Source: Gammaproteobacteria bacterium (lineage in GTDB: Bacteria; Pseudomonadota; Gammaproteobacteria; Steroidobacterales; Woeseiaceae). Taken from it: DNA of 64,000 nt. The translations under genes and the position numbers were made by a program. Positions 15,202 to 24,050 of the stretch are shown one piece after another. A model generated the notes under the pieces. That model saw only the letters and a program-made list of their open reading frames with translations, did not search any database and was not told the DNA's origin. The first letter of the stretch is position 1, and the number at the start of each line of letters is the position of its first letter. The stretch covers positions 1-64,000 of the forward strand of contig JAOUHU010000008.1 of assembly GCA_029884455.1 (NCBI GenBank). The letters run 5' to 3'.

Positions 15202-17391
15202 GTGTCTTTTTTCGGCGAGCTAAAGCGTCGCAATGTGCTCAGAGTGGCAGCGGCATACGTCGTTGTCTCCTGGGTCGTCGTTCAGGTCGCAGTCACACTG
15301 CGCGAGGTGTTTCCCGGTACACCGCTGTGGATCGGCCAGGCGCTGATTGCGCTGCTTGCCCTCGGTTTGTTACCGGTGCTGGCTTTTTCCTGGTTTTACG
15401 AGCTGACGCCCGATGGATTCCGGCGCGACCAGGAAATTGGCAGCGATCGCGGTTACGCTGAAGCAACCGGACGCCGGCTGATTTACCTGACGCTGGTATT
15501 TGTTTTCCTTGGCATCGCCCTGTTTGCCTGGTCCGGGGCGGCGCGCTCTCCGTCCCTGCCAGCGGGCACATCAATTGCCGTGCTGCCGTTTGCCAATATG
15601 TCGGCGGATCCCGCCAATGAGTATTTCTCGGATGGTCTGACTGACACGCTGTTGCACATGCTGGCACAGGTCAACGATCTCAAGGTGGCAGCCAGGACCA
15701 CGACCTTTAAATACAAGGGGCAAGGCAAGGATGTACGCGATGTCGCTGCGGAGATCGGCGTTGCTCACGTACTCGAAGGCAGCGTGCAGCGAAACGAATC
15801 CAGGGTGCGTATCATTGTGCAGCTCATCCGTGCTGAAGATGGCTTTCACGTGTGGTCGCAAACCTATGATCGGGAGCTCGTGGATATATTCGACGTGCAG
15901 GACGACATCGCTGCCAACGTGTCAGATTCCCTGGTCGCGTCGGTTCTTCAAAAGCTATCAGGCGAGCGACCGGCTGGTCTCGCTACGCGCAGCGTTGAGG
16001 CCTACGATCTGTATTTGCGGGCTCGCGCTGAAATCAGCAAGTACTCCTTCGAGTCGCTCGAAGCAGCGGAGCGCATGTTGCGCGAGGCACTGCGTGTCGA
16101 TCCGGGTTTCACGGACGCCAAGGCCGAACTGGCGGCAACCATCTGGTGGCAATGGGATATCGGCGCCAGGCCGGGTGACGAAGCACTGGATGCCGTATCG
16201 AGCATTGTCGAGGAAATTCTGGCCGCTGATCCGAAGCATGCGCGCGCGAAACTCACTCAGTTGCGGGTCAGGATCACGGGGGAGCGATCGGGCGACTTCG
16301 ACGGCTGGCCTGCACTGCTTCCTACCGTACGAGCGCTGGTCGCCGAGTATCCCGAAAGCACCGAGGCCAGGTTGCTGCTGGCGGATATCGAGTCGCGCAG
16401 CGGGGCGCCGGAGGAAGCACAACAAACTCTCGAAGCGGCGCTGGATAACGACCGTTTGAATATAGAAGTGCTCGCACAGCTGGCAAAAATCTATATGGAT
16501 CTCGACGATTTACAGTCCGCTCGCGATGCCGTGGAAAGAATAATCTTTATCGAGCCGGATTCCACAGTCGCGTATGACCTGATGGCGCGAATAGGACGGA
16601 CCGGCGGAAACTGGACTGAACTGGTGCAGGGCTTTCTAAAGGGCATCGAAGCCGATCCGGACGATCCGGAATACCCTGCGGCGCTGGTAGTTGATCTGTA
16701 CTACCTTGGTCTGCCGGACTACGGTGATTATTTTCTGCGCCAGGTCGAGGCCATTGCGCCCGAATCGGCGGCGTACCTGTATGCGAAACTGGCTCAGCAT
16801 CATTATTACGATGCCGAAGAGGAAGGCGAGAAACTGGCGCGCTACATTATTTCGGAGCAACGTTTCGATCGACGTTACGCGTGGCAAAGCGCCACATCCT
16901 ACTTGCTTGGCCGTTGTGAAGGCCGCGCACAATGCCGCGAGACCGTGACATTTGTTGATGCCCATATGCCCGGGTTTGCCGATCTGCAAAATACCGACCT
17001 GCCGGGATTTGTGTTGTCGGTGCGCATGCAGTGGCCGGACAAGATGGCACTGGCCTTCTCAAATGCGGAAGCGAACGCAATGATAAGCCGGACGGTCGAG
17101 TATTTCGTGGCACGCGGTGTGCCCCTCAATGGCGCGCCGAAAATTTCAGCTGGCATCGACGCGTTCAAGGGGCAAACTGATGCGGCGATCGAACTTATTC
17201 TGGCGGATGTTCTGTCCGCCCCGTCCACACAGCAGGACGACTGGCGGGCCTATTTCGCGAGGCCCGTGCTGGCAGACGTGGTGGCTGACCCAAGGGTAGC
17301 CGCGCAGCTTGAGCGCCTGGCGCAGGAGCAGAACCAGGCGCGCGAGTCAGTGCGCGCATTGCTTGCCAGTCAAATTGGCGAGCCGCACTAA
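15202..17391 (+). CDS. FlgO/TolB-like domain and TPR membrane protein
   Basis: A 729-residue inner-membrane protein starting at GTG 15202, seven bases after GGAGGG. Three hydrophobic helices (about 12-32, 40-63 and 92-110) precede a TolB/FlgO-like nucleotide-sensing fold (SIAVLPFANMSADPANEYFS, with the following YFSDGLTDTLLHML) at about 120-255. A long helical region with TPR-like repeats fills residues 260-690. Such proteins are often found with adenylate-cyclase-like or OmpR-type heads, but here the N-terminus is only the short membrane part, so no output domain is seen. A regulatory or scaffold role in the envelope is an inference. It follows the broken barrel gene and may have been brought next to it by the same rearrangement. 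Confidence 0.7.
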   Translation: MSFFGELKRRNVLRVAAAYVVVSWVVVQVAVTLREVFPGTPLWIGQALIALLALGLLPVLAFSWFYELTPDGFRRDQEIGSDRGYAEATGRRLIYLTLVFVFLGIALFAWSGAARSPSLPAGTSIAVLPFANMSADPANEYFSDGLTDTLLHMLAQVNDLKVAARTTTFKYKGQGKDVRDVAAEIGVAHVLEGSVQRNESRVRIIVQLIRAEDGFHVWSQTYDRELVDIFDVQDDIAANVSDSLVASVLQKLSGERPAGLATRSVEAYDLYLRARAEISKYSFESLEAAERMLREALRVDPGFTDAKAELAATIWWQWDIGARPGDEALDAVSSIVEEILAADPKHARAKLTQLRVRITGERSGDFDGWPALLPTVRALVAEYPESTEARLLLADIESRSGAPEEAQQTLEAALDNDRLNIEVLAQLAKIYMDLDDLQSARDAVERIIFIEPDSTVAYDLMARIGRTGGNWTELVQGFLKGIEADPDDPEYPAALVVDLYYLGLPDYGDYFLRQVEAIAPESAAYLYAKLAQHHYYDAEEEGEKLARYIISEQRFDRRYAWQSATSYLLGRCEGRAQCRETVTFVDAHMPGFADLQNTDLPGFVLSVRMQWPDKMALAFSNAEANAMISRTVEYFVARGVPLNGAPKISAGIDAFKGQTDAAIELILADVLSAPSTQQDDWRAYFARPVLADVVADPRVAAQLERLAQEQNQARESVRALLASQIGEPH

Positions 17392-17729
17392 GTAGCCTCC
17401 TTACTTGCTTTGGCGTTTGCGCTGAATTGATTCGCGCCCAGGTACTCCCATACCACCAGGTGTAGCGGATTCACGGGTGAACTCCCTGCAGGCTCCAATT
17501 GTCCGGTGCCGCCCAACTCATACTTGTGCAGGGCTGGAAAGGTGGGACCTTGAGCACCGGTGTCACAGTTGAAAACGGTCACCGAAACGTCCCAGACACC
17601 AACGATGCGGGAGCCCTTGGCGTTCGAAAGCGGATTGGAACTCGCGAACACGGCCGATGACGCCAGGACCGGAAGTATGCCCGACAGCAGCACGCCAAAA
17701 TATTTCGAGTATTTGTTCAGCTTCTTCAT
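17388..17729 (-). CDS. Small secreted protein, probably C-terminally shortened
   Basis: A 113-residue exported protein. The start is ATG 17727-17729 behind GGAGGAAACAG; longer upstream frames lack a ribosome site. Residues 8-30 form a signal peptide ending in AVFASS. The mature part (VGVWDVSVTVFNCDTGA, TFPALHKYELGGT, HLVVWEYLGANQFSA) follows a pattern I recognise from small secreted proteins in environmental Proteobacteria that fold as a lipocalin-like barrel. Those are longer, and this frame stops soon after the W-EYLG-N-FS motif, so the second half seems lost. Its stop overlaps the stop of the convergent TPR gene. Confidence 0.5.
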   Translation of the reverse strand: MKKLNKYSKYFGVLLSGILPVLASSAVFASSNPLSNAKGSRIVGVWDVSVTVFNCDTGAQGPTFPALHKYELGGTGQLEPAGSSPVNPLHLVVWEYLGANQFSANAKASKEAT

Positions 17730-18204
17730 GTCTGTTTCCTCCGGAAGATTACAGATCCCGGCCTGATGGCTGGGGTACCGATAGTCATACGGGGCCGCTC
17801 GCCACCCCATGTAGCGGCTCTGGAGAATACCTGTTGATTTCATGCAGAAAGGCAGAGCCTCGTCGAGATTGCCTGATTCAAGTTACCGAGGACTTGTTTC
17901 GCAAAATAGACGAGAGACGCGATGCGGACAGGACGCATAGGCGCCTCGATGCTGGCGATGACACAAAGCTGGCCTCCGCGCCCTGGCCAGCAAACTCCTT
18001 CTTTCCGTATTGCTCGATATATTTGTTCTTGCCATTGGACACCTCTCACGGCCTTCGTGAGATTATTCTAATGTGTCCGATCAAACGGGAACTGACCCGC
18101 ACCAATGTCGGTTTCAGGAGCGCCACATCGTACTACCGCAAGTCCGGCATCGGCGATGCCGGAGCCCGGGGAATACCTCCGCGTCCACCATGCTATAAAT
18201 TGCC
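17730..18204. other. Intergenic region before the first halogenase
   Basis: A 475-base gap with no supported gene. It must hold the promoter of the halogenase on the plus strand and that of the small secreted protein on the minus strand. A TATAAAT box at 18192-18198 is too close to the ATG at 18205 to be a normal -10 unless the message is leaderless. A string resembling a transposon end (near 18073-18100) was noted but not supported. Confidence 0.4.
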
Positions 18205-19722
18205 ATGACCATGAATACGGGTACGCATCAAAACAAGAGCATCGTTATTCTTGGCGGCGGAACGGCCGGCTGGATCACCGCCAACGCGCTGATACATCGC
18301 TGGGCCGACCGGGGCGTTGCAGTTACCTTGATTGAATCACCTGACATTGGAACAGTCGGTGTGGGAGAAGGATCGACGCCGCGGCTGAAGCGGTTTTTCG
18401 ATGCTATCGGTGTCGCCGAGCCCGAGTGGATGCCAAAGTGCAACGCCACCTACAAAGTAGGAATATCGTTTGCGAACTGGTCGACAAAAGCGGGGTTCGA
18501 GCGCTATTTCCATCCGTTCCCGTCGCAGGCGGATCGGCACACTGCAACCGCCTATTACTTCAACACCTATGCGCGTCGGCTCGGCATCGACCTGCATGCG
18601 CATCCGGACCGTTTTTTCCTGGCAGCAAGGCTGGCCGAAAACCGGCAGGGCCCCAAGCCTGATGAAAATTTCCCGATCGTGGTCGAGTATGGCTACCACT
18701 TTGACGCCAATCTGCTGGGCGATTTTCTGCGCAGCCGGGCTATCGCCCGGGGCGTAGCGCATGTCCAGGCAAAAGTGGTAGAGGTCATGCAGTCCGCCGA
18801 CGGCGATATCCGCGAACTGCTGACCGATTCCGGCCAGTCGATTGCCGGCGATTTTTTCGTCGACTGCTCCGGATTTCGCAGTCAGCTGCTGCAACAAACA
18901 CTGCGGATACCGTTCCGGTCGTTCGCGGCCAACCTTTTCAATGACTCAGCGGTAGTCCTGCCGACCGAGCAGTCGGCGCAGATCGGCTCGCAGACCATAT
19001 CGACAGCAATGAAATACGGCTGGGCCTGGGAAATTCCCCTGACACATCGAATCGGCAACGGCTACGTGTACAGCTCCGGCTATTGCTCTGCAGACGAGGC
19101 AGAAACCGAGTTACGTGCCCGCCTGGGTCTGCTCGAAAGCGATACCCCGGCACGACACCTGAAAATGAAAGTCGGCCGGGTCGAAAGCCATTGGCATCGG
19201 AACTGCCTGGGCGTCGGACTGTCGCAGGGATTCATCGAACCATTGGAGGCAACGGCGCTGAACCTGGTCTGCAACACGGTTGACGATTTTATTACGACAG
19301 TCGAAGCGCACGGTCTCGAGGGTGATGGCCGCGACGGCCTCAACGACAGGGTCAACCAGGGATTCGAGAATGTGCGTGATTACATCGTCGCGCACTACAT
19401 TGTGAATTCGCGCAGCGATACCGACTATTGGCGGCGAAACGGCAGCAACGGTGAGGTCTCGCCGGCGTTGCGCCAGATCCTGGAAATATGGAAAACCGGC
19501 AAAAGCCTGAGCCTGGAAATCGAACGGCAGAAAATTCCAACGTCCTACACCGCCATGTCCTGGTATTGCCTGCTGGGCGGCTACGGCATTTACCCGGACA
19601 TTCGCCCGGCACCGGCCGATAATGCCGCTGGCCGTAAAGTGAATATGGCCGAAATCGATGCGTACATTGGCCGCTGCGCAATGAATTTCCGCTTGCAAAA
19701 CGAGCAACTGCAATTCTCCTGA
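18205..19722 (+). CDS. Tryptophan-halogenase-like flavin enzyme
   Basis: A 505-residue FADH2-dependent halogenase-family protein. Residues 14-23 hold the FAD-binding GGGTAGW. GVGEGSTP follows, then Lys84 in NATYKVGISFANW, equivalent to the catalytic lysine of PrnA. WAWEIP (W273, W275) is the W-x-W-x-I-P halogenase signature, and FIEPLEATAL lies near the C-terminus. All key elements are present, so halogenation of an indole or phenol is chemically possible. No flavin reductase, NRPS or PKS is nearby. The gene stands beside lacI and a glucan-use locus, as do many halogenase-like genes linked to TonB receptors (for example BrvH of Brevundimonas). Substrate unknown. Confidence 0.8.
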   Translation: MTMNTGTHQNKSIVILGGGTAGWITANALIHRWADRGVAVTLIESPDIGTVGVGEGSTPRLKRFFDAIGVAEPEWMPKCNATYKVGISFANWSTKAGFERYFHPFPSQADRHTATAYYFNTYARRLGIDLHAHPDRFFLAARLAENRQGPKPDENFPIVVEYGYHFDANLLGDFLRSRAIARGVAHVQAKVVEVMQSADGDIRELLTDSGQSIAGDFFVDCSGFRSQLLQQTLRIPFRSFAANLFNDSAVVLPTEQSAQIGSQTISTAMKYGWAWEIPLTHRIGNGYVYSSGYCSADEAETELRARLGLLESDTPARHLKMKVGRVESHWHRNCLGVGLSQGFIEPLEATALNLVCNTVDDFITTVEAHGLEGDGRDGLNDRVNQGFENVRDYIVAHYIVNSRSDTDYWRRNGSNGEVSPALRQILEIWKTGKSLSLEIERQKIPTSYTAMSWYCLLGGYGIYPDIRPAPADNAAGRKVNMAEIDAYIGRCAMNFRLQNEQLQFS

Positions 19723-19742
19723 ATGTCCACTAGACTTGAGCA

Positions 19743-20789
19743 ATGAAGGCTGAAAATCCGACCTCGCGCGATATTGCCGATCTGGCCGGTGTGTCGCAGG
19801 CGACCGTCTCGCGGGCGCTGCGAAACAGTCCGCTGGTGCGCAAGGAAACGCGCGATCGCGTGCAGCAGATTGCCCGCGAGTTGCACTATTTTGTCAACCG
19901 CAATGCAGCTGGCCTGCGCACCCACCAGAGCAAGACGTTGGCGCTGCTGCTGTTTGACGAAACGGATGGCACCGACAAATCGATGAACCTGTTTTTCTGG
20001 TCGATGCTCGACAACATCACGCGTGCGGCGGCACGACGCGGCTATGACGTATTGGTGTCCCTGCAACAGCTGACCAACGACTGGCATATAGAATACCAGG
20101 CGAGCAATCGGGCCGATGGCCTGATCCTGCTTGGCTATGGCGACTTCGCCGAGTACCGGGAAAAGCTGGATGCGCTGGCGGCCGCACACACGCGCTTCAT
20201 GATCTGGGGGCCGATCGTCAACGACCAGCCTGGCCACTCTTTTGGCTGTGACAATGAGCATGGTGGCTACCAGGCGACTCGGCACCTGCTCGATCTCGGG
20301 CGCAGCAGAATTGCCTATATCGGCCGCCGCGCACTGCGCAGTCCGGAGCACGCTGCGCGGTACCTGGGCTACGTCAGGGCATTGCATTCGGCCAGCATGG
20401 CCCCCAATGAAAAGCTGCGTTTTCCGGCCGACAATTCCGAAAAACTGGGCTATGAGGCAGTGCAGAAATTACTGGCCGTCGGTGAGCCGTTTGACGCGAT
20501 CTTTGCGGTCACGGATCTGATCGCGATTGGCGCGATGCGGGCGCTGGCCGACCATGGCATTTCGGTACCAAAAGACGTCAGCGTCGTGGGTTTTGACGAC
20601 ATGCCTTTGGCGGCACATGTGTCACCATCGTTGACCACGGTGCAACAAAACGCGCGCATGGCGGCGGAAGGCCTCGTCGACGGCATTGTTGGACTGATTA
20701 AGGGTCAGCCGGTTGAGTCCAGGCTGATGGCACCGAAATTGATTATTCGCGAGTCTTGCGGCGCTGCAGCCGCTGCAGTTCGGCGCTAA
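19743..20789 (+). CDS. LacI-family transcriptional regulator
   Basis: A 348-residue DNA-binding regulator. The N-terminal helix-turn-helix ([20 protein letters not shown]) is followed by a hinge and a periplasmic-binding-like sugar domain ([53 protein letters not shown]). It starts 20 bases after the halogenase and its 3' end overlaps the convergent amylase gene by 47 bases. Local TACGTA-centred palindromes at 33763-33813 and 23983-23996 are plausible operators, so I propose a maltodextrin- or starch-responsive repressor (MalR/MalI type). The effector is inferred from neighbours. Confidence 0.85.
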   Translation: MKAENPTSRDIADLAGVSQATVSRALRNSPLVRKETRDRVQQIARELHYFVNRNAAGLRTHQSKTLALLLFDETDGTDKSMNLFFWSMLDNITRAAARRGYDVLVSLQQLTNDWHIEYQASNRADGLILLGYGDFAEYREKLDALAAAHTRFMIWGPIVNDQPGHSFGCDNEHGGYQATRHLLDLGRSRIAYIGRRALRSPEHAARYLGYVRALHSASMAPNEKLRFPADNSEKLGYEAVQKLLAVGEPFDAIFAVTDLIAIGAMRALADHGISVPKDVSVVGFDDMPLAAHVSPSLTTVQQNARMAAEGLVDGIVGLIKGQPVESRLMAPKLIIRESCGAAAAAVRR

Positions 20790-22422
20790 GCGCCGCATCG
20801 GTCACGGCGCCTTCGAATAACAGTACCCGCGCGCCGTGCGCGGCCACATCGAGTTCCAGGCGAGGTGCCGTGGCATTCACGCTGAAGGAATCGCCGCTCG
20901 CCGCATCGCGCCACTCGCCGTGACTTAACCACCTGGATACTGTTTTTGTTGCGCCACTGTCACTCTTGTTCAAGAGCACCAGTGCGGTCTGGTTTTCACC
21001 GTCTTTCTGATACACACGATAGAAAACCGCCGTGTCGTCGTCGATCTCGAGGTTTGCCTGCAGGCCGCGCTGCAGTGCGACAGAGGTTTTGCGGATTCTG
21101 GCGATGTCACTGAGCGCGGCACGAATCGGACCTGACCTGGCCAGTTCGACATTGTCCTGGCCAAAGTAATCGCGATTGCCGCTGTGCTGGTCAGTGCCGG
21201 CGCGAAATGCGATTTCCGACCCATAGTAGACAACCGGAATGCCGCGACTGGTAAATAACCAGTTGTTCGCGTCTATGAAACCGTTCGTATCGGCATGCAT
21301 GCGTGGCATATCGTGATTGTCATAGAAGGTCACGAGTTCATACGGATTCTGATAAATGCCACTCTCAAGCTCGAGGTAGTCGAGTAATGTGGCGTATGAC
21401 CCGCCCGTTGTACTGAAAACCTGCGACATCGCCCTTTGTCCCGGGAAGTCCAACACGCTGATACCGCCATTCTCCGGGTAGGTGAATTCTGCCAGCAGCT
21501 TGGGGTCAAACGTCCACGCCTCGCCGAACATGAACAGCCCGGGGTACTGCTTTCGAATCCGGTCGGCAAAAGCCTTCCAGAACGCGTGCGGCATGTGCTT
21601 GATGGTATCGATACGAACTGCCGCTGCGCCCTGACCGATCCAGTGCGCATGCGCCGCGACAAAATAGTCGAGCACATCGGGATTGTCGTAGTTCATGTCG
21701 GACAACTCGGCGAGATCACGCTCACGGCGGTAAAAAGCGTGCAGCGGATTGCTATCATCCAGCTCTGCCGGATACAGGTTCTGGTGGTCCGCCACAAGCT
21801 GCCCGTCGGCATCGTAGAGCTCGCCGTATTTCGGCTGATCCACGGGCATCGAAAACGCGGGTGAACCATGATTTGCGACGATATCGAGTACGGTCTTGAG
21901 ATTATGTTCGTCGCGTAGCTTGCGCGTGAAGTCCGCATAAGCGAGGCCGACCGATTCAAGATGCTCATCGACGGCAAAGAAGTTGACGCCCCAATAGCCG
22001 TGATAACCGGTCTTGCCCTGGTCATTGGACCCGCCGGCACCAGGCGGTGCTCCACCCGTAAAAGCCTCGTCCGGATTGTCGACAATTGGCGTCAGCCAGA
22101 TGGCGGTGAATCCCATCTCGGCAATGTAGTCGGCATTTTGCAGCACACCCTGGAAATCGCCGCCCAGGTAGCCAATATTACCGGGCGGCAGGCCTGCAAT
22201 CTGCACCGGCCGATCAAAACTGCCGAGCACCTCGCCACCCTGCTCTTCGTGATTGTTACTCGGGTCGCCGTCGACAAAGCGATCGGTTACGACGAAATAC
22301 ACAGCTTCAGCGGCGAATGGTTCGAGCGTGCCGTAATACTCGGCATCGACCGCAGGCGTCGAACACGACGTCAGCGCGAGAGTGCCAGCCAGCAAAACCA
22401 GGTAATGAAAACCGGCGCTCAT
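20743..22422 (-). CDS. Secreted GH13 alpha-amylase lipoprotein
   Basis: A 559-residue glycoside hydrolase. The start at ATG 22420-22422 overlaps the MFS stop (ATGA) and gives a lipoprotein signal with lipobox LTSC (Cys20), so the enzyme is membrane-anchored in the periplasm or on the outer membrane. GH13 residues are clear: DIVANHGSP, AAVRIDTIKHM (nucleophile Asp), FMFGEAWT (acid/base Glu) and TFYDNHDMPRM (transition-state Asp). The long first loop with GGDFQGV and GYHGYWG is typical of neopullulanase/CGTase-like amylases. A C-terminal beta domain follows. It would cut starch or maltodextrins for uptake and is coupled to the sugar transporter. Confidence 0.85.
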   Translation of the reverse strand: MSAGFHYLVLLAGTLALTSCSTPAVDAEYYGTLEPFAAEAVYFVVTDRFVDGDPSNNHEEQGGEVLGSFDRPVQIAGLPPGNIGYLGGDFQGVLQNADYIAEMGFTAIWLTPIVDNPDEAFTGGAPPGAGGSNDQGKTGYHGYWGVNFFAVDEHLESVGLAYADFTRKLRDEHNLKTVLDIVANHGSPAFSMPVDQPKYGELYDADGQLVADHQNLYPAELDDSNPLHAFYRRERDLAELSDMNYDNPDVLDYFVAAHAHWIGQGAAAVRIDTIKHMPHAFWKAFADRIRKQYPGLFMFGEAWTFDPKLLAEFTYPENGGISVLDFPGQRAMSQVFSTTGGSYATLLDYLELESGIYQNPYELVTFYDNHDMPRMHADTNGFIDANNWLFTSRGIPVVYYGSEIAFRAGTDQHSGNRDYFGQDNVELARSGPIRAALSDIARIRKTSVALQRGLQANLEIDDDTAVFYRVYQKDGENQTALVLLNKSDSGATKTVSRWLSHGEWRDAASGDSFSVNATAPRLELDVAAHGARVLLFEGAVTDAALSAELQRLQRRKTRE

Positions 22423-23927
22423 GATGAACGCGGCTCCGCCTGCTTGTCGACAAATAGAATGGCAAAGCCGGCGATCATCATCAGCAGGCCGCCAATAACA
22501 AGGCCGTATATGCTCTGCAGATCGAAAAACTTGCGAAGCACAAGACCCAGCACGCTCGCGGCGACGAGCTGCGGTATCACGATAAAGAAATTGAATATGC
22601 CCATGTAGATGCCCATCTTGTGCGCTGGCAGGTTGCTGGACAGCAGCGCATACGGCAGCGACAAAATCGAGGCCCAGGCGATACCCACACCGATCATTGG
22701 AATCAGCAGCATGGTCGGGTCCTTGATGAACAGGAAGCTGACCAGGCCCGAGCCACCAATCAGCATATTGATCAGATGACAGAGGCGACAACCGAGTTTG
22801 TTGGCGACAAACGGAATTGCGATAGCGGCCAGCGCCGCGAAACCGTTATACGCGGCAAACAACACGCCAACCCAGTCCGCGCCGTCGTTGTAGACGACCG
22901 AAGTCGCATCGCTGGCCCCATAGTGGTGACTGGTCACTGCGGAAGTGCCGTAGATCCACATGGCAAACAGCGCAAACCATGAAAAAAACTGCACCACCGC
23001 GAGTTGCTGCATGACCTTGGGCATATGAAAAAGGTCATGCATGATGTGATACAGGCCGTTATCAGTTCTGCCCTTGCGCTGCAGCAGGCTGGTGGCAATC
23101 TGCAGCAAGCCAAACAGTATGAAACCACCGGCGAGCACAAACAGCTGCTTATCCAGTTCCGCGCTCATGATCCAGTACCAGAAGGCAACACCGATTGCAG
23201 CCCAGACGAGGCCGCCGTTCAGGTATCGCGACGCCGGACGCAAGCTGACATCCTCGACTATGTGGGCCGTCGGACGCGCCGCCTCGAATGCCGCCAACTG
23301 CTCGGGTGAGTACTCTTTGCTACGCACCACGGTCCACAGGACAGCCAGCAGGAAAATTGCGCCACCCCAATAGAACGACAGCTTGACGGAGTCGGGCACG
23401 ACGCCTGCGGCCGCCGTGTTGCTGACGTCAAACCAGTTACTCATCATGTACGGCAGGGCCGAGGCAACCACGGCGCCTATGCCAATAAAAAACGTCTGCA
23501 TGGCGAAACCGGCAGTGCGCTGGTTCTCCGGCAACATGTCACCGACAAATGCGCGAAACGGCTCCATCGAAATATTGATGCTCGCATCCATGATCCACAG
23601 CATGCCAGCCGCGATCCAGAGCGCCGGCGAGTTCGGCATCACGAACAGCGCCAGCGAGGCGAGCACGGCGCCAACAAGGAAATACGGGCGGCGGCGCCCG
23701 AGACGATTCCAGGTCCGGTCCGACATGTAGCCGACGATTGGCTGCACTATCAAGCCGGTCAGTGGCGCCGCCACCCAGAGAATCGGGATGTCGTCAATCG
23801 ATGCGCCGAGTGTCTGAAAGATCCGGCTGACATTAGCATTTTGCAGTGCGAAGCCGAACTGAATGCCAAGAAATCCGAAACACATGTTCCAGATCTGCCA
23901 GAAACTGAGCTGTGGTTTGGTTTGCAT
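22419..23927 (-). CDS. MFS sugar transporter (maltose/sucrose type)
   Basis: A 502-residue major-facilitator permease with about 12 helices. The start at ATG 23925-23927 is preceded by GGGGGGTAAC, so I prefer it to a longer frame. The loop GYMSDRTWNRLGRRRPY is the motif found in the glycoside-transporting MFS group (SLC45/sucrose and MalT-like transporters). WIMDASINISMEPFRAFVGD is also typical. It probably imports maltose or short maltodextrins by cation symport across the inner membrane. It is the first gene of a two-gene unit with the amylase, and its promoter region contains a putative LacI operator at 23983-23996. Confidence 0.8.
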   Translation of the reverse strand: MQTKPQLSFWQIWNMCFGFLGIQFGFALQNANVSRIFQTLGASIDDIPILWVAAPLTGLIVQPIVGYMSDRTWNRLGRRRPYFLVGAVLASLALFVMPNSPALWIAAGMLWIMDASINISMEPFRAFVGDMLPENQRTAGFAMQTFFIGIGAVVASALPYMMSNWFDVSNTAAAGVVPDSVKLSFYWGGAIFLLAVLWTVVRSKEYSPEQLAAFEAARPTAHIVEDVSLRPASRYLNGGLVWAAIGVAFWYWIMSAELDKQLFVLAGGFILFGLLQIATSLLQRKGRTDNGLYHIMHDLFHMPKVMQQLAVVQFFSWFALFAMWIYGTSAVTSHHYGASDATSVVYNDGADWVGVLFAAYNGFAALAAIAIPFVANKLGCRLCHLINMLIGGSGLVSFLFIKDPTMLLIPMIGVGIAWASILSLPYALLSSNLPAHKMGIYMGIFNFFIVIPQLVAASVLGLVLRKFFDLQSIYGLVIGGLLMMIAGFAILFVDKQAEPRSS

Positions 23928-23982
23928 TGTTACCCCCCGCCTTTGCCGCATTGTAGCAACTACAGGCCGGCGCGGTTCCGGC

Positions 23983-23996
23983 TGCAAACGTATTCA
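23983..23996. promoter_or_regulatory. Putative LacI/MalR operator
   Basis: TGCAAACGTATTCA differs at a single base from TGCATACGTATTCA, the left half of the receptor/malQ palindrome. It lies 56 bases upstream of the MFS start and 55 bases upstream of the fusion gene, midway in a divergent promoter region. The central ACGT and the outer TGC/TCA are kept. Confidence 0.5.
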
Positions 23997-24050
23997 TCCC
24001 CGCTATCGCCCTGAATTGACTAGTATTTTGGCGAACAGCAAGGATCCCAA

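Noticed and set aside
17840-18049. Minus-strand frame with VIASIEAP, reminiscent of IS91 transposase tails
   Set aside because: Only a few residues match; no cysteine pairs or other IS91 landmarks are in frame.
18073-18100. Sequence around TGTCCGATCAAACGGGAACTGACC as a transposon end
   Set aside because: It recalls ends seen near some transposases, but there is no inverted partner, no target duplication and no transposase nearby.
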